This document shows positions 14,082 to 21,890 of a DNA stretch of 27,277 nucleotides, one piece after another (position 1 is the stretch's first letter; the number at the start of each line of letters is the position of its first letter). The notes beneath the pieces were generated by a model that had not been told where the DNA came from, searched no databases, and saw only the letters and a list, made by a program, of their open reading frames with translations. The position numbers were made by a program, and so were the translations under genes. The DNA comes from a virus: the IMG/VR virus record IMGVR_UViG_3300035698_020350, positions 1-27,277 of that record, one strand, 5' to 3'.

Positions 14082-16772
14082 TTATGGGCCAATACCCACT
14101 CCATTTGGTTTTTTGAGTATGTCTCTAAGCAATGAGTTTCTTGTTTCACTTAATTGCTTATCGCCATTGCCTAACAAAGCCTCTTGAATCTGTCTTCCAT
14201 AATCAGCCATGCCTGTAAAGCCTGTTCTGACATTAGAAGTTTTATCTGAATCTTTTTCAATGTCTAACAAAGCTTGTTCTTTGGTGATAAAACCAGCTTT
14301 GATCATTTGATTGTATTCTTTAGCTTTATCAACTGCTTGCTGCATTGGTGTTCGGATATTCTTTTTGATCTCATCTGCTTTGCCTCTAAGGGTGTTTAAT
14401 TTTTGTGCATCTTCTCTATCCTTTAATGCTTTAACAGCAGCATTCATTTCAGCAATTGTTTTTGGCTGATTACCAGATGAGGTAAATTCACGAAGAGCTT
14501 TTTGTGCATCAGTCAAATTATTCTTTAATGCAAAAGCTTCTTCATTCCAACCTTTAATGGTTTCTCTTGCAGCAGCCGCCTCTTGTAACTTTTCAATACG
14601 TTTCATACCATTATAGATTTGATTAGCACCCTGCACAGATCCCTTTTGGGTTACCTGATACCTATAAGCAGCTATCCTAGCTTCATCCCATCCAAGAGAT
14701 GCGAACATGACTTCTTCATTGAGATCTTTGATTTGATCTTTGTTTTCTTGTAAATGAGGGTTCATCTCATTCACTTTTTTATTGAGCAAAGTCTGTGTTT
14801 GTGCTCCTGTGATGGCTCCATTTTTTATAGCTAAATTCAGACTGTTTCTGTATTCAATCAGCTTTTGCATATCTGTAAGAGCATCAGCTTTTGCACCCTT
14901 TTCAAATGCAGCTTGTTTTTCCTGGGCTGCTTCTATTTTTTCAACCGCTCTCAGTGTGTCTGCTTTATCCTTCAAGCGTTTCTTTTTTTCGTCTTGTGTC
15001 TCTTGTTTAATGGGGTCAGCAGGTTTGTATTTTTCAGCAAGTACCTTGGGTAATTTCAAGTCTCTAAGATTTTTATCAAAAACAGCCGGAGCATATTCCT
15101 TTAATTGAAGAACCATTTCTTCTAGTTTTCTTACTTTTTTGGTATACTCCTCATTCTCTTTTTGAGATTTTGGTCCCCCTGCTTCATCAATGGCTTTGAT
15201 TTCAGCAATCAAAGGTTTCATTTGACCAAAATGTTTAGTTGCTTTTTTACCTTCTGCTTGTTTTTTTGCATCTTCTAATTGTTTGTAACCTTTAGTTGCC
15301 ATTTTTATATAAGCAAGCAAAGGCTTCCATGGCTTAAGAACAGCATCACTCACTGATGGTATCTCAACATCACCCATAGTCACCCCTGTTCTTTTTTTCT
15401 TACTTCCTTCTTTTTTATCTCCTGTTTCTTTTCCTTGAAATGTGTCTAATAGATCTTTGAAGTTTTGTAGTGTTTTGACAGCAGTGCTAACACCACTAAC
15501 AAGCGTTGAAATTACTTCCAATGTTGATCCCAATGCTGGTCCTAGAGAATCCATCAAAGAGCGAGAAACATCGGTTATGCTAGAAGAAAATTTAGCCATC
15601 CCCTCTTGTAATGGTGTCAATTGCTTATTAGCTAATTTCTCTGAATAACCCCCTGCTTCTTTTGTGATTTCAGCATAACGTTTCATTAACTCTTCTGATT
15701 TGCCCAATAAAGGCATCAAGGCAACAAGACTTCTAGCAGGCATACCAAGACTGACCATTTTAGCTGTCATCTCTTCTACAGATAATCCTTCAAAAGCTTT
15801 ATCAAAATCTTTGATAATATCGGCTGTATGCCTCATTGCACCACCAGCATCATATATAGAAATGCCTGCTGCATTGAAAGCATCTGCATTTTTTAATGCT
15901 TTGATAGATAATTCACGCCAAGTCATATCAAGATAAGTACCTGCTTCTTCAGCAAGCTTTCCTTGATCTGCATAAACAGACAATGCGGCAGCCGTTTCTT
16001 CCACACTCTTGCCCAAGAAACGTGCTCTAGCAGCAGCCTTATTGGCCATTGCTCTAGATAATTGTTCAACTGTTGACTGGCATCTTGTGTTGGTAAAAGA
16101 AAGTACGTCTGTTACCCTTGTTAGATTTTCAGCATACTGGGCCGCGTCTGCGGCTTTCAAACCAAATGCAGCTACTGTCTGTGTAGCTAAAGAAGTAGCT
16201 GTTGCTAGATTCATATTTCCAGATTGAGCGAATTTAGCTACTTGGTCGATTGACTTTAAAGCTTGCCCTGCTTTTAAACCGGCAGATGCTAAGAAAAAGT
16301 AAGCATTAGCCACTTCTGTAGCAGAGTACTTTACTGTACTAGCTGTTCTGATAGCAGTGGATGCCAAATTCTTTCTCATTGATGCTGACACTTCTCCCAT
16401 GATGGCAGTACTTTGCTGCATTTTTCGGTTGAATTCTTCTCCCATTGTCAAAGCTTTGCCAATGGCAGCAGTCCCTACCATTATGCCCATTCCTGCCGCC
16501 ATTCCTTTGACACCGCCCATCCCCATCCCCATCCCCATCCCCATTCCTCCACCTCTGCCTCCTTTTTTGCCTTTGGGCTGTCCAAAATTCCCACCTCTAC
16601 GTGCTGGAGGTAAACCAAATCCTTTATTGGACCAATCTAGTTTTTTTACATCCCTCTGCATTTGGGCAACAGCTTTTTTCGTCTGTGCCTTTGCTTTTGT
16701 TAATGATCTGCTCAAAGGAGAAATATTGGCCCCTACCACTACAACTGTATTGCCTAAGATTGGTAATCCCAT
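14082..16772 (-). CDS. Phage tail tape measure protein (TP901 family)
   Basis: The longest gene in the window, encoding 896 residues. Its core (about residues 95-330) is a TP901-type tape measure domain, with SATEVANAYFFLASAGLKAG, a long Ala-rich helical run, and a VEETAAALSVYADQG helix. The N-terminus is basic and has a Gly-Met repeat (GMGMGMGMGG, about residues 75-86). The second half is long charged coiled coil with many Lys, Glu and Gln, as expected for a protein that sets tail length. At roughly 0.15 nm per residue it would suit a tail of about 130 nm; this is an estimate from the general rule. No lysozyme or peptidase domain is evident. It follows the chaperone pair by one base. Confidence 0.9.
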   Translation of the reverse strand: MGLPILGNTVVVVGANISPLSRSLTKAKAQTKKAVAQMQRDVKKLDWSNKGFGLPPARRGGNFGQPKGKKGGRGGGMGMGMGMGMGGVKGMAAGMGIMVGTAAIGKALTMGEEFNRKMQQSTAIMGEVSASMRKNLASTAIRTASTVKYSATEVANAYFFLASAGLKAGQALKSIDQVAKFAQSGNMNLATATSLATQTVAAFGLKAADAAQYAENLTRVTDVLSFTNTRCQSTVEQLSRAMANKAAARARFLGKSVEETAAALSVYADQGKLAEEAGTYLDMTWRELSIKALKNADAFNAAGISIYDAGGAMRHTADIIKDFDKAFEGLSVEEMTAKMVSLGMPARSLVALMPLLGKSEELMKRYAEITKEAGGYSEKLANKQLTPLQEGMAKFSSSITDVSRSLMDSLGPALGSTLEVISTLVSGVSTAVKTLQNFKDLLDTFQGKETGDKKEGSKKKRTGVTMGDVEIPSVSDAVLKPWKPLLAYIKMATKGYKQLEDAKKQAEGKKATKHFGQMKPLIAEIKAIDEAGGPKSQKENEEYTKKVRKLEEMVLQLKEYAPAVFDKNLRDLKLPKVLAEKYKPADPIKQETQDEKKKRLKDKADTLRAVEKIEAAQEKQAAFEKGAKADALTDMQKLIEYRNSLNLAIKNGAITGAQTQTLLNKKVNEMNPHLQENKDQIKDLNEEVMFASLGWDEARIAAYRYQVTQKGSVQGANQIYNGMKRIEKLQEAAAARETIKGWNEEAFALKNNLTDAQKALREFTSSGNQPKTIAEMNAAVKALKDREDAQKLNTLRGKADEIKKNIRTPMQQAVDKAKEYNQMIKAGFITKEQALLDIEKDSDKTSNVRTGFTGMADYGRQIQEALLGNGDKQLSETRNSLLRDILKKPNGVGIGP
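16516..16544. repeat. Tandem CCCCAT hexamer encoding Gly-Met repeats
   Basis: About five copies of ccccat in tandem on the plus strand. On the minus strand each reads ATGGGG, giving Met-Gly dipeptides in the N-terminal part of the tape measure protein. Two codons per unit means length changes keep the frame. Such a short perfect repeat is prone to slippage and should vary between relatives. Confidence 0.85.
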
Positions 16773-16773
16773 T

Positions 16774-17804
16774 TTATTTATTCCTTCTTCTGCCCTTCTT
16801 TTTTTGTTTTTTCTCTCTGGCTATTTTTCTTTCATGCAATCTAGCAGCAACTGATTTGCCTTTGCTGACTGCCATCTCAATGGTTTCACCGTCACTTGTT
16901 CGTACTTTTACTTTTCCATCCTTGGCTATGTGTGAAAGATTTTTCACTTGTGTATGCTTTGATATCTTGGCTTTTCTCTCTAACCATTTGATATCTGCCA
17001 CACACACAAAAAATTGATCTGGAGTCATGTCCCCAACCTCATTGGGCAGATGTCCTCCACCACCATTAAATGAATTTTCACATAAAATTCTTACCAAATA
17101 TGGTGTTACGTAAGGTACTAATCCTGCTCGTTTGTTTATGCCCTCGCTGACATCCTGTTCAACGAGGTTTATCCATTTCCCACTGCTGGGGATGAAAGGG
17201 CTTCAATTTCACGACTAAGTTCAATCAATTTTTTAGGATCACCACTCAATGCATCTACAACTTGTTCTCGTGTAACTCCTTTTACACGGATGCAGAGCCA
17301 TACCAAGGTTGTCATCCCCTCATAGTTTCCAGTGATCCACCATGACACATAATCGGATCTTATTTTTGGAGGAAAAGTACCTACCATTTTTTTATACTGT
17401 TCTTCTGTGATAATATCCTGATCAAGCAGGGTAGCCACAATTCCTCTGATAGTTAAATCATTGTCTAATTCAGTAGGAAAATAAGTCACAGCACATTTAC
17501 GCAACTCATCCGTCAATACAAGGGTGTATGGATCATGATTAAATTTAGCAGGGAGATCATCCACATCCCATTTTGCTGCTTCGTTCATCTTTTCTGAAAT
17601 GACTCTGCTTCTTTCAGAACGAGGCAATAAATCAGCATTTTCTGAAAAGGTTCTGATGTATTCTCTCTTATACCGTTGTAAGCAGTCTCTCTCTGCTTCT
17701 AATAGCTCTTTGATAGTCAAAGGACGCAAAGCACACTCTTTGCCATCAATCGTCAAGGTGGTGGTACTACCGGCTCCTACAGCCCTTGCTGTGTCATCAG
17801 ACAT
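16774..17804 (-). CDS. Tail assembly chaperone, long form made by -1 frameshift
   Basis: The long product of the chaperone locus. Ribosomes that slip back one base at GGGAAAT (17175-17181) leave the short frame after residue 210 and read on from TGG at 17175 to the stop at 16774, adding 133 residues for a total of 343. The added part begins WINLVEQDVSEGINK and ends in a very basic tail (KIAREKKQKKKGRRRNK). The downstream frame has no convincing start of its own: only a TTG at 17097 that would discard 26 well-formed codons. This copies the G/G-T arrangement of lambda and most long-tailed phages, where the fusion binds the tape measure protein during tail assembly; the tape measure gene follows directly. 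Coordinates include the slip. Confidence 0.83.
17142..17181 (-). promoter_or_regulatory. Programmed -1 ribosomal frameshift signal
   Basis: The heptamer G GGA AAT (17175-17181) fits X XXY YYZ in the right frame and differs from lambda's GGGAAAG only in the last base. Slippage moves both tRNAs from GGA AAT to GGG AAA. Seven bases farther on, CCTCGTTGA (17159-17167) pairs with TCAGCGAGG (17142-17150), a nine-base stem with one G-U pair and the eight-base loop ACAGGATG. That spacing is standard for -1 frameshifting. The zero-frame stop TAA lies between the heptamer and the stem. Confidence 0.85.
17169..17804 (-). CDS. Tail assembly chaperone, short form
   Basis: The unshifted product of 211 residues. 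It begins MSDDTARAVGAG; the ATG at 17804 is preferred because GGGAG lies eight bases upstream, and upstream in-frame ATGs lead into the terminator. The fold looks like a typical small chaperone of the tail tube/tape measure region: TLTIDGKECALRPLTIKELL, a standard opening in this family, then charged helices and an EEQYKKMVGTFPP segment. The role is to keep the tape measure protein soluble while the tube grows on it. The gene follows a strong terminator, so its amount is likely to be kept below that of the tail tube. Confidence 0.78.
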   Translation of the reverse strand: MSDDTARAVGAGSTTTLTIDGKECALRPLTIKELLEAERDCLQRYKREYIRTFSENADLLPRSERSRVISEKMNEAAKWDVDDLPAKFNHDPYTLVLTDELRKCAVTYFPTELDNDLTIRGIVATLLDQDIITEEQYKKMVGTFPPKIRSDYVSWWITGNYEGMTTLVWLCIRVKGVTREQVVDALSGDPKKLIELSREIEALSSPAVGNG

Positions 17805-17830
17805 TTTCAAATCTCCCATTGCAAAATGAA

Positions 17831-17873
17831 ATAAAAAAAAATAGCAGGGCAAGGTACAGACCCAGCCCTGCCA
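17831..17873 (-). terminator. Rho-independent terminator after the tail tube gene
   Basis: On the minus strand GCAGGGC (17865-17871) pairs perfectly with GCCCTGC (17844-17850) and is followed almost at once by a run of nine T residues (17833-17841). Outer bases lengthen the stem slightly. It is a classic intrinsic terminator lying between the tail tube gene and the chaperone gene. Its position should cut expression of the chaperone and tape measure genes relative to the tube, with the rest made by readthrough. Confidence 0.88.
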
Positions 17874-17921
17874 GTGAAGTGTTAAACAAGGTAATCCCGT
17901 TACAGATTGCTTGATTACATA

Positions 17922-18326
17922 TTAGCCTGCTGTGTGTGTATATTCTCCATCAGATCCAAAGTTGGAAGACCAACCAAGGACTTCTTCCGTATCAATATTC
18001 ACAGTGATACTGAAATCGGAACACAACGCCCTTGCGAACGAGTAAGAAGGGCCACCATTGGACAAACAAATCAAGGGAGAAGCCATGTCTCCAGGACTGA
18101 ATAGATCACAGGCATCAGTAGCACCTGTGTCATACTTCCCTTCTACATCGGCTGTAGCACCTCGTCTGCCTGCTGCTCGATTTGTGTACCCAGCACCATC
18201 GCTGTCTCCCCACTCACTGGACGAATCCAGGGTTTCGTTTACAGCCCATTGGGTAATACGTGAAATAGTAATACCATCATAAGAAACTGTGCCGCCACGA
18301 CCTGTTACTGCTGTAGCCGAACTCAT
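17922..18326 (-). CDS. Major tail tube protein
   Basis: A 134-residue protein with the features of a short tail tube subunit: a Gly-rich opening (TGRGGTVSYDG), the ISRITQWAVNET strand, a central GRRGATADVEGKYDTGAT loop segment, the hydrophobic PLICLSNGG, and a closing FSITVNIDTEEVLGWSSNFG strand pair. Size and strand pattern agree with small tube proteins of siphophages. It lies directly before the chaperone pair and the tape measure gene, the standard place. The start at 18326 has AGGAGG eight bases upstream. The terminator after it fits a gene expressed more strongly than its followers. Confidence 0.78.
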   Translation of the reverse strand: MSSATAVTGRGGTVSYDGITISRITQWAVNETLDSSSEWGDSDGAGYTNRAAGRRGATADVEGKYDTGATDACDLFSPGDMASPLICLSNGGPSYSFARALCSDFSITVNIDTEEVLGWSSNFGSDGEYTHTAG

Positions 18327-18374
18327 TTATACATCCTCCTGAGAATAGGAATCTTTGGCATTTGTTACTGAAAA

Positions 18375-19157
18375 TTAAGTCTGCGAACTGGCTGAACTAG
18401 AAGACAGGCTACTAGAACTTGCACTACTAGTTGAATTGAATGAACTCCAGGAACTAACAGAACTGGAACTGGGTGAGCTACTGGAACTAGTACTGATCGA
18501 ACTAGAGGAAACAGAGGAAGAGGAACTAGAACTCACCGAACTAGAACTGAAAGAGCTACTGGAACTAGTACTACTTGAATAAGAACTACTTGATGATTCA
18601 TCCGAATCATCTCTTGCCAACAAGTACATGGAGTAAACAACATCTCCACCATTTGCTGTCAATTTAACGGTATGGCTAGAAGCATCGGTAACCACAAAAC
18701 CTGTTTCAGCCAATTGGGTCTTTGTCATCATTCCTTGACCAAGTAACCCTCCTCCATTACTGGCTGTATGTGTTCCTATGGGAGCCCATCCATTGGCAGC
18801 CCCTGGTTCAATTTCAAGTGTGCCATCGGCTGTAACAGCGTTCTCATTAACAAAAACAATTGATACTATTTCTGCTATGGTGATCAGTTCGCCTAGACCA
18901 TCTCGTCCAACACCAACACCAATATCTTCACCAGCTAAATCATACAGATCAATCGTATCAGAAGCACCACTTAAGATAGTGGCTGATTTTCTCTGCCATG
19001 CTCTGTTTGCTTTGTTGGCACTAACCCCATTAGACAGTGTTTTGGAATAAGATAGATTGGGATGAGTGATACTAGAAATAGAAGCATCATCCAAAGTGTT
19101 TTGATATGTGCCTGTTATCGTTAATTTGATTTTAGGACTTGACAATGATTGAGACAT
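18375..19157 (-). CDS. Virion protein with C-terminal serine tract
   Basis: A 260-residue protein with a beta-rich domain of about 185 residues followed by a 75-residue Ser-rich tail that ends SSSSASSQT. The front half has NKANRAWQRKSATILSGASD, IDLYDLAGEDIG and EPGAANGWAPIG. This order (an NxxW-x-x-R segment, a ..LDLYDLAG.. segment, a long Val/Ile strand, then a Gly-Ala-Ala-x-x-W/F loop) is typical of a phage structural family usually found beside the tail tube, whose exact place in the particle is not known to me. The tail shows no cysteine and no membrane span. It is one of four such serine-tagged proteins here. It starts 18 bases after the tail completion gene. Confidence 0.68.
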   Translation of the reverse strand: MSQSLSSPKIKLTITGTYQNTLDDASISSITHPNLSYSKTLSNGVSANKANRAWQRKSATILSGASDTIDLYDLAGEDIGVGVGRDGLGELITIAEIVSIVFVNENAVTADGTLEIEPGAANGWAPIGTHTASNGGGLLGQGMMTKTQLAETGFVVTDASSHTVKLTANGGDVVYSMYLLARDDSDESSSSSYSSSTSSSSSFSSSSVSSSSSSSVSSSSISTSSSSSPSSSSVSSWSSFNSTSSASSSSLSSSSASSQT

Positions 19158-19174
19158 ATTTGTTTTCCTTTTAG

Positions 19175-19672
19175 CTAGTTAGCTACAGGCACATCTGTTT
19201 TTATTGAATACACGATTGTCCATTTGTATTCTTCGTCGCCTTCTCGTAACCCATAATCATTTATGTATTGGGTGATTAAGTGATTACCATTATCCAATGT
19301 GATTGTTGAAGGAGCTATTGTTGGGTGTCCCCCAAATATTTTTATCACTTCTTCTGAAAGGTAAACAGCTATTCCTTTTGCTGTTCTGACATCATCACTT
19401 ATTTCAGCCGCATAAATATTTAAGGTAAGTGTTGTTTGTCTTACCTCTGATCTGTTTGCTCCATTCGACATTCGATCAACAACAGTCACCGCCATTGCAT
19501 CGAACACTACATAAGGCATTGGGTTTTTTGGTGAAGCCTCTTGTTCACAAAACGCATTAAATTGAGAACTGGTTACTGTACTAGGCCATAAAGCTTTAAA
19601 AGTGGCATCCAGTCCACTACTATTCCAAAGGGCCACCAATGCTTTTTGTATGTCAGCAGTATTAATTGCCAT
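19175..19672 (-). CDS. Putative tail completion/terminator protein
   Basis: A 165-residue protein in the usual slot between the HK97 gp10-like connector and the tail tube genes, where phages keep a tail terminator (DUF3168-like or minor tail protein U type). It opens with a helix (ADIQKALVALWNSSGL), has PYVVFDAMAVTVVD and a strand RQTTLTLNIYAAEISD, and ends with EEYKWTIVYSIKTDVP. The alternating helix and three long strands fit that fold. There are no specific catalytic motifs. The start has no strong ribosome binding site, only a purine run. The assignment depends mostly on gene order. Confidence 0.55.
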   Translation of the reverse strand: MAINTADIQKALVALWNSSGLDATFKALWPSTVTSSQFNAFCEQEASPKNPMPYVVFDAMAVTVVDRMSNGANRSEVRQTTLTLNIYAAEISDDVRTAKGIAVYLSEEVIKIFGGHPTIAPSTITLDNGNHLITQYINDYGLREGDEEYKWTIVYSIKTDVPVAN

Positions 19673-19684
19673 TGAAATAAACCG

Positions 19685-20215
19685 TTAAGGCCCAATACCT
19701 GTACTAACAAAAGCTGTTGTTTTTCCCCATCCTGCCATTGGTCCCATCAGCATTCTTAAAATGTATGCTTCATTTTGATAATGGGAACGCTTCATGTAAT
19801 TGCGATCAAGCTTTTTCCACAATTCTAAGTATGCCCCATACTTTCTTCCGGTGCCTTCTATGATCAAAGGCACCCATACATATCCCATCACAACAGTTCT
19901 TGACTTGATATCAACCGACATTTTTATCGAATCAATCAAATTCCCTTCTTCAGTACGTGGGAATTCTCCTGGTTTAGAACGTATGACTACTTTTCCCCCT
20001 CTTGGTCCTTCTGTAATTTGCACAGGAACACTTATGTTTTTCACAATTTTTGATTTAAGGTAAAGAGTAGCAGTTCTTACCCGTTGGGCCATTGTTGCAT
20101 TTACAGCATTAGCAACCTGTTTTACAAACCACCTCTCTTTACCAAATCTAACTGCTGATCTGGCACCAACCCTATCAAAAGTTAAACCACTTTTTGATGA
20201 GTAATTTGAAGCCAT
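19685..20215 (-). CDS. HK97 gp10-like head-tail connector protein
   Basis: A 176-residue basic protein resembling the HK97 gp10 family of head-tail joining proteins. The signature is a helix of membrane-free basic residues (RVRTATLYLKSKIVKNI), then SKPGEFPRTEEGNLIDSI, a strand TVVMGYVWVP, and YGAYLELWKK, where a [Y/H]-x-x-x-[L/V]E-[L/F]G-like loop is usual. The gene lies between the upstream head gene and the tail completion gene, as in HK97-like phages. The C-terminus (GKTTAFVSTGIGP) is longer than a minimal gp10. Start at 20215 follows the upstream stop by three bases. Confidence 0.68.
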   Translation of the reverse strand: MASNYSSKSGLTFDRVGARSAVRFGKERWFVKQVANAVNATMAQRVRTATLYLKSKIVKNISVPVQITEGPRGGKVVIRSKPGEFPRTEEGNLIDSIKMSVDIKSRTVVMGYVWVPLIIEGTGRKYGAYLELWKKLDRNYMKRSHYQNEAYILRMLMGPMAGWGKTTAFVSTGIGP

Positions 20216-20218
20216 TGT

Positions 20219-20830
20219 TTATCCCAAACGATTCAACTTTTGACGCCAATCTTCAAGGTCTTTTTCATACCTAGGCATCGAAAGATCCACAGAACGTGTA
20301 CCTGGATTAAGCAAATAATCGCCATCCAATTCATCAATATCTTTTAGTTCTGGAATAAGGCCCTTGTGGGGAATAATTTCCTTTGCATCATACAGTTGAC
20401 GCAACTCTCTAAGGAGTGTCTTGAATTCATCTATTCCCAACTCACCCCTGTATCCAGAAACACCACGGGCTTTGTCCTGTTTGGTTCCCTGTGCTTGGCT
20501 AAGAGCATTTCCAATGATCACACACATATCATCATCATCAATCAGAGGATCGTACACACTATACGTACAAGTCTTAGGATCAAGGGTCAGATGCATACCA
20601 GGAATAGATCCAGGCAATCCAGGAATCAACTTGGCAGAATCAATTCTTTCCACTTGCATTCCAGTGGAAGGGTCTTTCACAAAGAGCCTTTTAACTGGTT
20701 TGATTGTGCTACGTAGACGGCAATTAGGAATACCACGCAAAAGCAAATCACCATTACTGGGATGGTCTGCTTGAATGGTAAATTTACGCAAGGACGTTTT
20801 TTGCTTTACTTCAGTTACATCTGTACTCAT
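20219..20830 (-). CDS. Putative head-tail connection protein
   Basis: A 203-residue protein between the capsid region and the gp10-like connector. The start is taken at the ATG at 20830, because AAGGA lies seven bases before it; 24 further codons are open upstream but run into the AT-rich end of the gap. The middle reads FTIQADHPSNGDLLLRGIPN and then a run of Asp (PLIDDDDMCVIIG). The second half is charged and helical (IDEFKTLLRELRQLYDAK). No enzyme motif is present and I do not recognise a family. Position suggests a head completion or adaptor protein. A terminator precedes it, so it needs readthrough or a promoter that I did not find. Confidence 0.55.
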   Translation of the reverse strand: MSTDVTEVKQKTSLRKFTIQADHPSNGDLLLRGIPNCRLRSTIKPVKRLFVKDPSTGMQVERIDSAKLIPGLPGSIPGMHLTLDPKTCTYSVYDPLIDDDDMCVIIGNALSQAQGTKQDKARGVSGYRGELGIDEFKTLLRELRQLYDAKEIIPHKGLIPELKDIDELDGDYLLNPGTRSVDLSMPRYEKDLEDWRQKLNRLG

Positions 20831-20884
20831 TTTCAAATCCTTTGGTTCTTCATGTTCTTCATGTATTGTAGGCTCTTCGGAAAA

Positions 20885-20943
20885 ATTTAAGAGAAAAAGC
20901 ACGTCCCACTACCACCCGAAGAACCTAGAGTGGTAGTGGAACG
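20885..20943 (-). terminator. Rho-independent terminator between capsid and connector genes
   Basis: On the minus strand CGTTCCACTACCAC (20930-20943) pairs along 14 bases, with one G-U pair, with GTGGTAGTGGGACG (20902-20915). The loop has 14 bases, and a T-rich tract TGCTTTTTC follows. This should stop most transcription from the capsid gene before the connector genes. The stem is also long enough to act on the plus strand, but there is no T run on that side. Confidence 0.72.
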
Positions 20944-20999
20944 CTTGCAACGGGAATGGTTACGTAGATAGCAAACATTCTACGTGATTTGTAATCCTA

Positions 21000-21028
21000 T
21001 TGCACAAGGCAACGGGATGTGGTATAGT
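21000..21028 (+). promoter_or_regulatory. Extended -10 promoter for the homing endonuclease
   Basis: On the plus strand TTGCAC (21000-21005) is followed after exactly 17 bases by TATAGT (21023-21028), five of six bases of the -10 consensus, preceded by TGG as in an extended -10 promoter. The start point would be near 21035, about 40 bases before the ATG at 21074. The -35 match is poor (three of six), which extended -10 promoters tolerate. Confidence 0.5.
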
Positions 21029-21073
21029 CCTAGTGAAGGGGCATTCAGCACCATTCAATGGAAAGTGCAAATC

Positions 21074-21877
21074 ATGGATAAGCGATTCACCCACGGTCTT
21101 TCTAAACGACTTGAATATTTTGTTTGGAAAGGAATCAAAAAACGATGTAATAATCCTAATGCATCGAATTATTCCTTTTACGGAGGTAGAGGAATCAAAG
21201 TTTGTCAAGGATTTAGTGAGTCCTTTAAACTCTTTTTTGACACTATTGGTGAACGTCCCACAAAACTCCATCGGGTTGATCGTATTGACAATGATGCCCA
21301 TTATTCGTGTGGTTTTTGTCCTGAATGTGTTAAACAAGGATGGCCCATGAATGTCCGTTGGATTACTCACAAAGAAAATTGCCGTAATGCTAGGCATAAC
21401 CGTTCCATTACTTTTAAAGAAGAAACTAAGACCCTTGCTGAATGGGCAGAAATTACTGGTATGTCTCATTATACTATTCACAACAGACTCAAATCTGGAT
21501 GGTCTATTGAACGTGCTTTGACTACAGAAGTAAATGCTGGGCAAAATCAACCTAAACGTCTTCCTGATTCTTTGCATGAAACTATTGTTTCTAGATATAA
21601 ACAAGGGGAATCCTTGACTAGTTTGGGACGTGATATTGGTTACAACCGAGATGCAATTCGTAAAGTTGTATCAAAACATAACTGTGAAATACGTAGCTAT
21701 GTGGAACAACAAAAACTTGATAAAGAAAAATTGTCTCATTTGTTTACTTATCAAGAAAAAACACAAACGATTGAACAATGGTGTTTTAGTTTACATATAA
21801 ACATAAATACTATACTCATGCGTCTAGGAAGGGGGTGGTCAGTTGAAAAATCACTAACCACCCCATTGTTTTCCTAA
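21074..21877 (+). CDS. HNH-type homing endonuclease, free-standing
   Basis: The only plus-strand gene, 267 residues. Residues 11-110 form the HNH-like catalytic domain common in phage homing endonucleases: EYFVWKGIKKRCNNPNASNY, FYGGRGIKVCQGF, LHRVDRIDNDAHY (65-77), a Cys triad (CGFCPEC, 79-85), and NVRWITHKENCRNARHN. Two NUMOD-like DNA-binding repeats follow: TLAEWAEITGM to GWSIERALTT (120-151) and TIEQWCFSLHI to GWSVEKSLTT (232-263). A helix-turn-helix (SLTSLGRDIGYNRDAIRKVV, 180-199) lies between. The ATG at 21074 is chosen because family homology starts there. It stands between head genes on the opposite strand, with its own promoter and terminator, as an intergenic mobile element. It would cut a related phage lacking the insertion to spread itself. 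Confidence 0.8.
   Translation: MDKRFTHGLSKRLEYFVWKGIKKRCNNPNASNYSFYGGRGIKVCQGFSESFKLFFDTIGERPTKLHRVDRIDNDAHYSCGFCPECVKQGWPMNVRWITHKENCRNARHNRSITFKEETKTLAEWAEITGMSHYTIHNRLKSGWSIERALTTEVNAGQNQPKRLPDSLHETIVSRYKQGESLTSLGRDIGYNRDAIRKVVSKHNCEIRSYVEQQKLDKEKLSHLFTYQEKTQTIEQWCFSLHININTILMRLGRGWSVEKSLTTPLFS
21832..21874 (+). terminator. Terminator-like hairpin at the end of the endonuclease gene
   Basis: GGGGTGGT (21832-21839) pairs perfectly with ACCACCCC (21857-21864) and the stem can go on with AGT/ACT inside. A short T-rich stretch ATTGTTTTCC follows. The hairpin overlaps the last codons of the endonuclease gene. On the minus strand there is no T run, so it mainly serves plus-strand transcription. 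It would protect the capsid gene from antisense reading. Confidence 0.55.
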
Positions 21878-21890
21878 ACTATGTAAACTA

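Noticed and set aside
16357-16854. A plus-strand frame with Pro-Ile repeats across the start of the tape measure gene.
   Set aside because: The repeat is the complement of the ATGGGG hexamer array that encodes Gly-Met in the clear tape measure protein.
16774-17097. The downstream chaperone frame as a separate gene starting at TTG 17097.
   Set aside because: The frame is open well upstream to the slippery heptamer, there is no ribosome site for the TTG, and the frameshift signal explains expression.
20944-21073. A group I intron core before the endonuclease, suggested by TATAGTCC and hairpins.
   Set aside because: No partner for a P7 helix was found upstream, no interrupted gene exists on that strand, and TATAGT is better read as an extended -10 promoter box.
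20984-21073. An endonuclease start at GTG 20984 or ATG 21017 in the same frame.
   Set aside because: Neither has a ribosome site, the added residues do not fit the family, and they lie upstream of or within the promoter region.
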